Of a stretch of DNA of 64,000 nucleotides, positions 54,559 to 62,465 are shown in pieces (the first letter of the stretch is position 1; the number at the start of each line of letters is the position of its first letter). This stretch comes from Aromatoleum toluclasticum ATCC 700605 (GTDB taxonomy: Bacteria > Pseudomonadota > Gammaproteobacteria > Burkholderiales > Rhodocyclaceae). Under the pieces are notes generated by a model. That model saw only the letters and a list, made by a program, of their open reading frames with translations, ran no database searches and had not been told where the DNA came from. The stretch spans positions 310,001 through 374,000 of the forward strand of contig NZ_KB899494.1 in NCBI RefSeq assembly GCF_000378245.1, written 5' to 3'. A program made the position numbers and the translations under genes.

Positions 54559-55140
54559 ATGAGCCGAATCCTGATCGTCGATGACGAGGAAGCAATCCTG
54601 AAGTCCTTGCGGCGGGTGCTTTCCCTGACGCCCTGCATGGTCGGCGACCGCGTATGCTCGCTGACCGTGGATACCTTCAGCGTCGCCGCCGAGGCGCTCG
54701 AGAAGGCGCGCCACACGGCCTACGATCTGGTGCTCTCCGACTACCGCATGCCGGGCATGGACGGGGTCAGTTTCCTCAAGGCCTTTCGCGAGATCCAGCC
54801 CGACGCCGCGCGGCTCATCCTGTCGGGCTATGCCGATCTCAACGGCCTGATCGGTGCGATCAACGAGGCCGGCATCAGCCGTTTCATGTCCAAGCCGTGG
54901 AACGACTACGAGCTGGTCGCGGCGATCGGGCAGGCGCTCGCGCTGCGCGAGCTGTCGCTCGAGAACCAGCGGCTTGCCGACCAGGCGCGCGTCGCGATGG
55001 GGACGCTGTCACCGGCCGAGCTCGAACGCCGGCGCCTCGAGTCCGAGGAGCCGGGCATCACCCATGTCATCTGGGGCGAAGACGGCTCGGTGCTGCTCGA
55101 TGAATCCCTCCTCGACGAGCCGGGCAAGGGGTTTTCCTGA
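54559..55140 (+). CDS. Lone receiver-domain protein
   Basis: A 193-residue protein. The receiver (about 1-125) has VDDEE, phospho-acceptor D61 in SDYRMPGMDG, LSGYADLNGLIGAINEAG and the switch motif SKPWND. It closely resembles the other three receivers of the operon. A short helix and an unrecognised acidic tail of about 50 residues follow (with a THVIWGEDGSVLLDE stretch). Without an output domain it could shuttle phosphate between the kinases or control the GTPase encoded directly downstream, whose start overlaps its stop (TGATG). Confidence 0.85.
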   Translation: MSRILIVDDEEAILKSLRRVLSLTPCMVGDRVCSLTVDTFSVAAEALEKARHTAYDLVLSDYRMPGMDGVSFLKAFREIQPDAARLILSGYADLNGLIGAINEAGISRFMSKPWNDYELVAAIGQALALRELSLENQRLADQARVAMGTLSPAELERRRLESEEPGITHVIWGEDGSVLLDESLLDEPGKGFS

Positions 55141-55793
55141 TGCCGGAGCTCGAGCGCGACGCCGGGCGCCTCACCTTCAAGCTCGTGTATTACGGCCCGG
55201 CCCAGGGGGGCAAGACCACCAACCTGATGCAACTCCACGACCGGGTCGGCGCCGAGATGAAGGGCGAGCTGATGACGCTCGAGACGCAACATGATCGCAC
55301 GCTGTTCTTCGATCTGCTGCCGCTCGGCTTTCGCGCGCCGTCGGGACTGACGATCCGCTTCCGGCTGTTCACCGTGCCTGGCCAGGTGGCGCACGACGGC
55401 ACGCGCAAGGCGGTGCTTTCGCGCGCCGACGGCGTCGTGTTCGTTGCCGACTCGCAGCGTACCGAGTCGATCAACAACGGTGAATCCTTCCAGAACCTGG
55501 CCGAGAACCTCGGTCGCGTGGGCCTCGATATCGATCGCCTGCCGCTGGTGGTGCAGTTCAACAAGCGCGATCTGCCGGCGATCCTGAGCGAGGACGAGGT
55601 GCGCGAGCGTTACGAGGGGGCGCCTTGGCCGCTGGTGTTCGCCACGGCGATCCGCGGCGAGGGCGTGCTGCAGACCTTCTCTGCGCTGCTGAGCGGCGTG
55701 TGGCGGGCCTACGCGCAGGAGCTCGAACTCGACCGCACCCACGGGCTGAGCGAGGCGTCCTTCGTCGCCGCCGCCACGGGAGGTGCCGAATGA
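55140..55793 (+). CDS. MglA-like small Ras-family GTPase
   Basis: A 217-residue cytosolic G protein. The P-loop GPAQGGKT is at 19-26. The switch-II motif is TVPGQ at 78-82, with threonine where Ras proteins have aspartate; this is the hallmark of the MglA group (Thr78 in Myxococcus MglA). The base-recognition motif NKRD is at 141-144 and a SAL-like region (FATAIRGEG) is near 168. MglA-type switches set cell polarity and direct type IV pili and motility motors, and need an MglB-type (Roadblock) activator. No obvious MglB is present here. The gene is locked between the lone receiver and a histidine kinase by overlaps on both sides. Confidence 0.87.
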   Translation: MPELERDAGRLTFKLVYYGPAQGGKTTNLMQLHDRVGAEMKGELMTLETQHDRTLFFDLLPLGFRAPSGLTIRFRLFTVPGQVAHDGTRKAVLSRADGVVFVADSQRTESINNGESFQNLAENLGRVGLDIDRLPLVVQFNKRDLPAILSEDEVRERYEGAPWPLVFATAIRGEGVLQTFSALLSGVWRAYAQELELDRTHGLSEASFVAAATGGAE

Positions 55794-56977
55794 GCGTGGA
55801 GCCGGGATTCGATCGCGAATTCGTGCTCGCCGAGCTGATCGCGCCGCGCGATGCCGACGAGATCTGCACCCAGCTCGTGGCGGTGCTCGGTCGGCCCGTT
55901 GCGTTGCTGGACGCCGCGGGAGCCGTTTTCGGCGGAACGCTCGCGGGTGAAGGAAGCGTGCAGGCGCCGCTGACGCTCGAGCTCGAGCCGGTCGGTTTCC
56001 TCGCCTGCGCGTGCGACCCGGCCGTGCTGAAGGGGGCCGCGCGCGTCGTGCGCTGGGGGCTGCTGTCGCGGGCGCGCTTTCGCATGGTGTCCGACCTGCA
56101 CCTCGAGGCGGTGCGCGCCGACTATGCCAAGCTGCAGCAGCAGAACGAGGCCTTGAAGGCGTCGGAGGCGAAATACCGCGAACTTGCGGAGGTCCTCGAT
56201 GCCAAGGTCAAGGAACAGGTGCGGATCATCGACGAGCGTCAGCGCCAGCTCTACCAGGCCGAACGCCTTGCATCCATCGGCCAGCTCGCGGCGGGCGTCG
56301 CGCACGAGATCAACAATCCGCTCGGCTTCGTCAATAGCAACCTGTCGACGGCGGAACGCTACGTCGCCCAGTTCGCCGCACTGCGCGATGCGGTGCCCGC
56401 GGAGAAATGGAAGGCGGCGGATCTCGATTTCGTGCTGGAGGATTTTGCCGAACTGCTCACCGATTCGCAGCAGGGCGTCGCGCGCATCGCGCGCATCGTC
56501 AAGGACCTGAAGGGTTTCTCGAGCGTCGATCAGCCCGACGTGCAGCTCGCCGACATCAACGGCCAGCTGGAGTCGCTGTTCGCGGTGCTCGCCGGGCAGA
56601 AGCCGCCGGGGGTGACGCTGAAGAGCGAGCTGTCGCCGCTGCCGCCGCTGATGTGCCTGTCGGGGCATCTCAACCAGGCTTTTCTCAACATCCTGCAGAA
56701 CGCGTTGCAGGCGGCGGGAGAGAGCGGTACGGTGACGCTGCGCTCCCTCACGACCGGCTCGCACATCGTCGTGCAGGTCGACGACAACGGACCTGGCATT
56801 CCCGACGAGGTGCTGCCCTACATCTTCGATCCCTTCTATACGACGCGCGGCGTCGGCGGCGGCACCGGGTTGGGGCTGACCGTCGCGCGCGACATCGTGC
56901 TCACGCATGGCGGCACGATCACCGCCATGACGCGCCCCGAAGGCGGAGCGCGGGTCACGGTGGAATTGCCGCTCTAG
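55790..56977 (+). CDS. Soluble histidine kinase
   Basis: A 395-residue cytosolic kinase started at the ATG overlapping the GTPase stop (ATGA). Residues 1-105 form an unrecognised domain with a [16 protein letters not shown] stretch; a GAF- or Roadblock-like fold is possible but not shown. A coiled coil (about 108-160) leads to the phospho-acceptor H172 in HEINNPLGF. The catalytic domain has the N box (N304), DDNGPGIPD at 331-339, FDPFYTT and GGGTGLGL at 356-363. No membrane segment is seen, so the input is internal, perhaps the G protein itself. It should phosphorylate one or more of the operon's receivers. Confidence 0.88.
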   Translation: MSVEPGFDREFVLAELIAPRDADEICTQLVAVLGRPVALLDAAGAVFGGTLAGEGSVQAPLTLELEPVGFLACACDPAVLKGAARVVRWGLLSRARFRMVSDLHLEAVRADYAKLQQQNEALKASEAKYRELAEVLDAKVKEQVRIIDERQRQLYQAERLASIGQLAAGVAHEINNPLGFVNSNLSTAERYVAQFAALRDAVPAEKWKAADLDFVLEDFAELLTDSQQGVARIARIVKDLKGFSSVDQPDVQLADINGQLESLFAVLAGQKPPGVTLKSELSPLPPLMCLSGHLNQAFLNILQNALQAAGESGTVTLRSLTTGSHIVVQVDDNGPGIPDEVLPYIFDPFYTTRGVGGGTGLGLTVARDIVLTHGGTITAMTRPEGGARVTVELPL

Positions 56978-56984
56978 GATCCGG

Positions 56985-59225
56985 ATGAGCAATTACTCCG
57001 CCTTCTTCACCGGTCAGAAAGATGCCGCCGCGCCGGCTGTGCCGGCCGCAGCGGCGCGGCCGCGCTACCGCATCCTGTTCGTCGACGACGAACCGGCCAT
57101 CCTGAAGGCGCTGACCCGCATCTTTCGCGCCGAGTCATACGAGATCCTGAACGCCGGCAGCGGCGCCGAGGCGCTCGCGCGGCTCAAGGAAGCGCCGGTG
57201 CAGGTCATCATCAGCGATTACATGATGCCGGGCATGAATGGCGCGGACCTGCTCAAGCAGGTCAAGAACCTGTACCCGGAGACCATCCGCATCATGCTCA
57301 CCGGCCATGCCGATACCGGTGCGGTGATGGGCGCGATCAACGATGGCGCGGTGTACAAGTTCATCCTCAAGCCGTGGAACGACGACGACCTGCGCGTCAC
57401 CGTATCGCTCGCGCTCGAGCAGTTCGACCTGGTGCAGAAGAACCGCGCGCTGAGTCTGGAGAATGCGAAGAAGACGAAGGAGATCTCGGCGCTGTCGCGC
57501 ATGGCGGTCTCCAACCGCAGCCAGCTCGGCACGATGCTGCACAAGAAGGGCTTGATCACCAGCGCGCAGTGGCAGGAACTCACCCGCCAGCAGGGTATCC
57601 AGAAGGAACCGCTGATCCGCCTGCTGCTCGACCGCGGCTGGGTGGCGGAGAAGACGCTGCGCAAGATCCTGCGCGAGGAGCTGCTGGTCGAAGAGGTGTC
57701 GCTCGGAGAATTCCGGGTGGATGCCGCGGTTGCGGAGCTGATCCCGCGCAGCTTCTGCCGCAAGCAGCTGATCATGCCGCTCAAGCTCGAGGGGCGGCGC
57801 CTGATGCTGGCCGTTGCCGATCCGATGGATGCCGGCCTGATCGACGACATCCGCTTCACCGCCGGCCTCGACCTGAAGGTCGTGATGGCGGACGCGGCGG
57901 CGATCGAGGCGAAGATCGCCGAGGTGTACGGCGACGACGAGGGCGTCGATATCCGCGACCTCGAGACCATGATCGGCGTCGTCGATCCCTACGAGGGCAT
58001 CGAGATCGTCATCGACGACGACGAGGCCGTGCCGCTCGACGAGTTGCTGGCATCGACCAACGAACCGCCTGCGATCCGGCTCGTCAACGCGATCCTGCTC
58101 GAGGCGATCCGGCTGGGCGCGTCCGACATTCACATCCAGCCCAGGACCAAGAGCGTCGTCGTGCGCCTGCGCATCGACGGCGTGCTGCAGGACAAGATCC
58201 AGATTCCGCACGCGCTGCACAGCCCGCTGGTGTCGCGGCTGAAGATCATGGCCGAGCTCGACATCTCCGAGCGCCGCCGCCCGCAGGACGGGCGCATCAC
58301 CGTGAAGTCGCCGCTGCGCATCGTCGACCTGCGCATCTCGACGCTGCCGACCATCAACGGCGAGAAGGTCGTGATGCGCATCCTCGACCGCAATTCTCAG
58401 GTCCTGAGCCTCGCCGGCCTCGGTTTCGGCGACGCCGGGCTGGCCAAGGTGCGGGTGATGGTCGACAAGCCGCAGGGGCTGCTGCTGGCGACCGGCCCCA
58501 CCGGTAGCGGCAAGACCACCACGCTGTATTCGCTGCTGCAGGCCAACGCCTCGCCGGCGAAGAATTACATCACCATCGAGGATCCGGTCGAGTATTACCT
58601 CGACAATGCCGGACAGGTGCTGGTGCGCGAGAAGATCGGCCTCACCTTCCCGGTTGTGTTGCGCTCCATCCTGCGCCAGGACCCCGATGTCGTGCTGATC
58701 GGCGAAATCCGCGATTACGAGACGGCCGAAGTCGCGTTCCACACCGCATTGACCGGGCATCAGGTACTATCGACGTTGCATACGAACTCCGCGCTTGCAA
58801 CGATCGCACGGCTGCTCGATCTCGGCCTCAAGCCCTTCATCGTCGCCAGTGCCCTCGAAGGCGTGATCGCCCAGCGCCTGGTGCGCCGGATCTGCCGCCA
58901 GTGCCGGCGCCAGGTCGAGGTCGACCGGACGCTCGCCGCGCGCCTCGGACCGCGTTTCGACTCGTTGCAGACGGCGTTCGTGGGGGAGGGCTGCGTCCAG
59001 TGTGGTGGCAGCGGCTATCACGGGCGGCTCGGGCTGTACGAGATCCTGTTGCCGGACGAGAACATGCGAGACCTGATCACCCGCAGTGCCAGCATCCGTG
59101 AAATCACCTCCCACGCGCGCTCGACCGGTCACGAGTCGTTGTGGGATGACGCGCGGAAGAAGATCGCGCTCGGCGACACCACGCTCGAGGAGGCCCTGCG
59201 TGTCCTCGGCCCGGAGCCGGAATGA
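56985..59225 (+). CDS. Receiver-MshEN-PilB/GspE-type ATPase fusion
   Basis: A 746-residue protein. An N-terminal receiver (about 28-145) has D78 in SDYMMPGMNG and K129 in LKPWND. A MshEN-like domain follows (about 178-315): its two repeats, QLGTMLHKKGLI at 180-191 and PLIRLLLDRGWV at 209-220, fit the c-di-GMP-binding pattern known from MshE and PilB. The ATPase domain (about 360-735) is complete: Walker A GPTGSGKT at 504-511, acidic box IEDPVEY at 531-537, Walker B LIGEIRD at 571-577, histidine box TGHQVLSTLHTN at 590-601, and a zinc site with C637, C640, C670, C673. Such ATPases power pilus assembly or type II secretion. No pilin, platform or secretin gene is next to it. It begins 7 bases after the upstream stop. 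Confidence 0.92.
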   Translation: MSNYSAFFTGQKDAAAPAVPAAAARPRYRILFVDDEPAILKALTRIFRAESYEILNAGSGAEALARLKEAPVQVIISDYMMPGMNGADLLKQVKNLYPETIRIMLTGHADTGAVMGAINDGAVYKFILKPWNDDDLRVTVSLALEQFDLVQKNRALSLENAKKTKEISALSRMAVSNRSQLGTMLHKKGLITSAQWQELTRQQGIQKEPLIRLLLDRGWVAEKTLRKILREELLVEEVSLGEFRVDAAVAELIPRSFCRKQLIMPLKLEGRRLMLAVADPMDAGLIDDIRFTAGLDLKVVMADAAAIEAKIAEVYGDDEGVDIRDLETMIGVVDPYEGIEIVIDDDEAVPLDELLASTNEPPAIRLVNAILLEAIRLGASDIHIQPRTKSVVVRLRIDGVLQDKIQIPHALHSPLVSRLKIMAELDISERRRPQDGRITVKSPLRIVDLRISTLPTINGEKVVMRILDRNSQVLSLAGLGFGDAGLAKVRVMVDKPQGLLLATGPTGSGKTTTLYSLLQANASPAKNYITIEDPVEYYLDNAGQVLVREKIGLTFPVVLRSILRQDPDVVLIGEIRDYETAEVAFHTALTGHQVLSTLHTNSALATIARLLDLGLKPFIVASALEGVIAQRLVRRICRQCRRQVEVDRTLAARLGPRFDSLQTAFVGEGCVQCGGSGYHGRLGLYEILLPDENMRDLITRSASIREITSHARSTGHESLWDDARKKIALGDTTLEEALRVLGPEPE

Positions 59226-60247
59226 ATCGTACAACGTCAGCGACAGGAGCCTCCGGGATGGGAGAGGCCGTAGAGATGCAGGCCCTGATGACGGGCAACA
59301 AGGAATTCGACGAGCGCCTCGGGAGCCTGGTCGCAGGATTCGAGGCGCGGATTGCGGGATTGACGCGCGAGCTGGAGCGCGAGCGCGAGCTGATGGCCGA
59401 ACTGGTTGCGCGCGTGGAGCGAACGCAGAGCCAGTTGCTGCAGTCCGAGAAGATGGCCGCGATCGGCCAGCTCGCAGCGGGCGTCGCGCACGAGATCAAT
59501 AATCCGGTCGGTTTCGTGGGGTCGAACCTCGGCTCGCTCGGTTCCTACGTGGATCGCCTGTTCGGCCTCCTCGCGGCCTACGAGCAGCTCGAACAGGCGC
59601 TGCCGCCCGAGCATCCCGCGCGCGCCGCGATCGCGAAGGCGCGCGAGGCGGCCGAGCTCGACTACCTGCGCGAGGACATTCCCGACCTGCTGCGGGAGTC
59701 GGCCGACGGGCTGTCGCGCGTCAAGCACATCGTCAACGACCTCAAGGACTTCTCGCGTTCCGATGCGGGCGAATGGCAGGAGGCCGACCTCAATCGCGGT
59801 CTCGAGAGCACGCTCAACGTGGTGTGGAACGAGATCAAGTACAAGGCCCAGGTCGTGCGCGAGTTCGGCGAACTGCCCAATGTGCGCTGCATCCCGGCGC
59901 AGATCAACCAGGTCTTCATGAACCTGCTGGTCAATGCCGCGCAGGCGATCGATACGTCGGGAACGATCACGCTGCGCAGCGGCGCCAGCGACGAGCAGGT
60001 GTGGATCGAGATCATCGACACCGGCAAGGGCATGTCGCCCGACGTGCAGGCGCGCATCTTCGAACCCTTCTTCACGACCAAGCCGGTGGGCAAGGGGACC
60101 GGTCTCGGACTGTCGATCTCGTCCGACATCGTGAAGCGGCACAAGGGCGTGCTCGAAGTGCACAGCCAGCCGGGCGCGGGCACGCGTTTTCGCATTGTGC
60201 TGCCGCTGCGCACGGCTGACGCGGAACAGCAGCCTGCCGGGACATGA
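59222..60247 (+). CDS. Soluble histidine kinase
   Basis: A 341-residue cytosolic kinase that overlaps the ATPase gene by 4 bases (ATGA). After a short head, a coiled coil (about 30-75) precedes the phospho-acceptor H90 in HEINNPVGF. The catalytic domain has LLVNAAQAID (N box), DTGKGM, FEPFFTTKPVG and KGTGLGLSIS. It lacks a recognisable sensor domain, so it may be driven by a partner. Its dimerisation domain is close to those of the kinases at 55790 and 62466, suggesting shared targets. Confidence 0.88.
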   Translation: MNRTTSATGASGMGEAVEMQALMTGNKEFDERLGSLVAGFEARIAGLTRELERERELMAELVARVERTQSQLLQSEKMAAIGQLAAGVAHEINNPVGFVGSNLGSLGSYVDRLFGLLAAYEQLEQALPPEHPARAAIAKAREAAELDYLREDIPDLLRESADGLSRVKHIVNDLKDFSRSDAGEWQEADLNRGLESTLNVVWNEIKYKAQVVREFGELPNVRCIPAQINQVFMNLLVNAAQAIDTSGTITLRSGASDEQVWIEIIDTGKGMSPDVQARIFEPFFTTKPVGKGTGLGLSISSDIVKRHKGVLEVHSQPGAGTRFRIVLPLRTADAEQQPAGT

Positions 60248-62451
60248 GCGCCCCCGCCCGTCCGCCCGGAGGGGGCGCTAATCTTCCTCCCGGGGAGGAT
60301 GTCGTCCCGCGACAGGAGGGTATTCCGGTGAGCGCCCCGACCGTACGCCACCCCGACGACGACCTCTTCCGCACCCTGGTCACACAGTCGCGGCGCGGCA
60401 TCATCGTCACCGACCCGGACGAGATCATCCTTTTCGCCAATCCGGCGGCGGAGCAGATTACCGGGTACAAGGCTGAAGAATTGATCGGCAGCACGCCCGA
60501 GATCCTGAAATCCGGGCAGACCTCCGCCGAGGTCTATCGTGACCTCAAGCGGGCACTCGACGCCGACCAGATATGGCATGGCGAGTTCGTCAATCGGCGA
60601 AGGAACGGCGAGCTGTATCTCGAGGCGCGGACCATTTCGGCAATCCGCGACGAGACGGGCGCAGTGCGTTACTACGTCTCCATCAGCGAGGATCTCGCCG
60701 AGCGGCAACGCTACGAGCGGCGCATCGAGCATCTGGCGACATTCGATCCCTTGACCGGCCTCGCCAATCGCGCCGCGTTCATGCGTGCACTGTCGGCGGA
60801 ACTGGAGCTGGCGCGGCGCGACAGGCAGGAGCTGGTGCTGCTCAACGTCGATCTCGACGATTTTGGCGCGGTGAACGACCGCCTGGGTGCGGACCATTCG
60901 GACCGCGTGCTCACGGAAATGGGCGCGCGCCTGCGCGACACCCTGCGGCATGTCGATCTGGTCGCGCGGCTGAGCGGGGACAATTTCGCCGTGCTGCTCG
61001 GGAAGTCCGCGCCGGGCACGGAGCCGGACAGTCGCGAGATCGCCGACCGCCTGCTCGGGACCATCGCCCGGCCCTTCACGATTGGCGACAGCGCGGTCGA
61101 GCTCTCCGCATCAGTGGGCATTGCCGGCTACCCCGCCGATGCCGGCTCTGCCGACGAACTGCTCGGCTGCGCGCGCAGCGCGACGCACGACGCCAAGGCG
61201 CACGGGGGTAATCGGGCGTGCCGTTTCGACATCGGCATGGCCGAACGCAACAGCGAACTGCGTCGCCTGCGCGAAGAGTTGACGCATGTCGCGGAACGCG
61301 GCGAGCTGGTGTTGCATTTCCAGCCGCAGGTGAGCTTGCATTCCGGGCACATCGTCGGCGTCGAAGCGCTGGTGCGCTGGAGCCACCCCGAGAGGGGCCT
61401 GATGTTGCCGGCCGCCTTCATCCCCCTCGCCGAGGAGTGCGGCAGCATCGTCGCGATCGATGCCTGGGTGCTGCGCGAAGCGTGCCGGCAAATGAGCGCC
61501 TGGCGGGAGGCCGGACTCCCTCCGATCCGGATGGCGGTCAATTTCTCGGCGCGCCAGTTCCGGCAGCGCGCGCTACGCGAGATGGTTGCCGAGGCGCTCG
61601 CTGCACAGGATGCCGATCCTCGCTGTCTCGAGATAGAAATCACCGAGGGCGCGATGATGCAGGACATGACGGCCGCGATCCGCATCACCGCGCAGTTGAA
61701 GGAACTCGGCGTGCGCCTGTCGCTGGACGATTTCGGCACCGGTTATTCTTCCCTCGCCTACCTGTCGCGCTTCCCGATCGATGTGGTGAAGATCGACCAG
61801 TCCTTCGTCCGCGACATCGTCACCAATCCGGCCAATGCCGCCATCGTCCAGGCGACCATCGCGATGTCGCAGAAGCTCGGCAAGCTGGTGATCGCCGAAG
61901 GGGTCGAGACCGAGGAGCAGCTGCAGTACCTGCGGCGCAGTGAATGCGACGAGGTGCAAGGCTTCCTCTTTTCGCCAGCGGTTCCCGCCGACGAGGTCGC
62001 GCGCATGCTGCGCGAGGGGGCGCGGCTCGATGTCGCAGGGCTCCGCGAGGCGCAGGCGCGCGAGACCATCCTGCTGGTCGACGACGAGCCGAGCATTCTC
62101 TCGGCCTTGCGCCGCACGCTGCGCCGCGAGGGTTACGACATCCTCGTCGCGGGCAGCGCAGAGGAGGGCTTCTCGGTGCTGGCGAAACAACCCGTGCAGG
62201 TGATCGTTTCCGACCAGCGCATGCCGGGAATGAGCGGAACGGAGTTCCTGTCGCGGGTCAAGATCCTGTATCCCAGGACGGTGCGCATGGTGCTGTCGGG
62301 CTATTCGGAGATTTCGGCGGTGACCGACGCGATCAACCGTGGGGCGATCTACCGCTTCCTCAGCAAGCCCTGGGACGACGAACAGCTCAAGGACGAGATT
62401 CGCGGGGCGCTGCGCGAATGGCGCGAGCTGTATGGTCGGGGGGCGGCGTGA
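60244..62451 (+). CDS. PAS-GGDEF(degenerate)-EAL-receiver protein
   Basis: Up to 735 residues. A PAS domain (about 38-155) is followed by a GGDEF-type domain (about 165-325) whose active site reads SGDNF at 244-248, so cyclase activity is probably lost, while the RHVD inhibitory site remains. The EAL domain (about 340-590) looks intact: E374-A-L, N433, DDFGTGYSS at 495-503, K517, E552 and Q572, so it should hydrolyse c-di-GMP. A C-terminal receiver (about 607-730) has D657 and SKPWDD. The first ATG overlaps the upstream stop, but a GTG at 60328 has a much better ribosome-binding site (caggaggg, 7 bases before) and begins just before the PAS domain, so it may be the true start. Confidence 0.88.
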   Translation: MSAPARPPGGGANLPPGEDVVPRQEGIPVSAPTVRHPDDDLFRTLVTQSRRGIIVTDPDEIILFANPAAEQITGYKAEELIGSTPEILKSGQTSAEVYRDLKRALDADQIWHGEFVNRRRNGELYLEARTISAIRDETGAVRYYVSISEDLAERQRYERRIEHLATFDPLTGLANRAAFMRALSAELELARRDRQELVLLNVDLDDFGAVNDRLGADHSDRVLTEMGARLRDTLRHVDLVARLSGDNFAVLLGKSAPGTEPDSREIADRLLGTIARPFTIGDSAVELSASVGIAGYPADAGSADELLGCARSATHDAKAHGGNRACRFDIGMAERNSELRRLREELTHVAERGELVLHFQPQVSLHSGHIVGVEALVRWSHPERGLMLPAAFIPLAEECGSIVAIDAWVLREACRQMSAWREAGLPPIRMAVNFSARQFRQRALREMVAEALAAQDADPRCLEIEITEGAMMQDMTAAIRITAQLKELGVRLSLDDFGTGYSSLAYLSRFPIDVVKIDQSFVRDIVTNPANAAIVQATIAMSQKLGKLVIAEGVETEEQLQYLRRSECDEVQGFLFSPAVPADEVARMLREGARLDVAGLREAQARETILLVDDEPSILSALRRTLRREGYDILVAGSAEEGFSVLAKQPVQVIVSDQRMPGMSGTEFLSRVKILYPRTVRMVLSGYSEISAVTDAINRGAIYRFLSKPWDDEQLKDEIRGALREWRELYGRGAA

Positions 62452-62465
62452 GCGCCGCGGCCTGT

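Noticed and set aside
57135-58760. Open frame on the minus strand opposite the receiver-ATPase gene
   Set aside because: It lacks motifs and lies wholly within the coding sequence of an intact ATPase.
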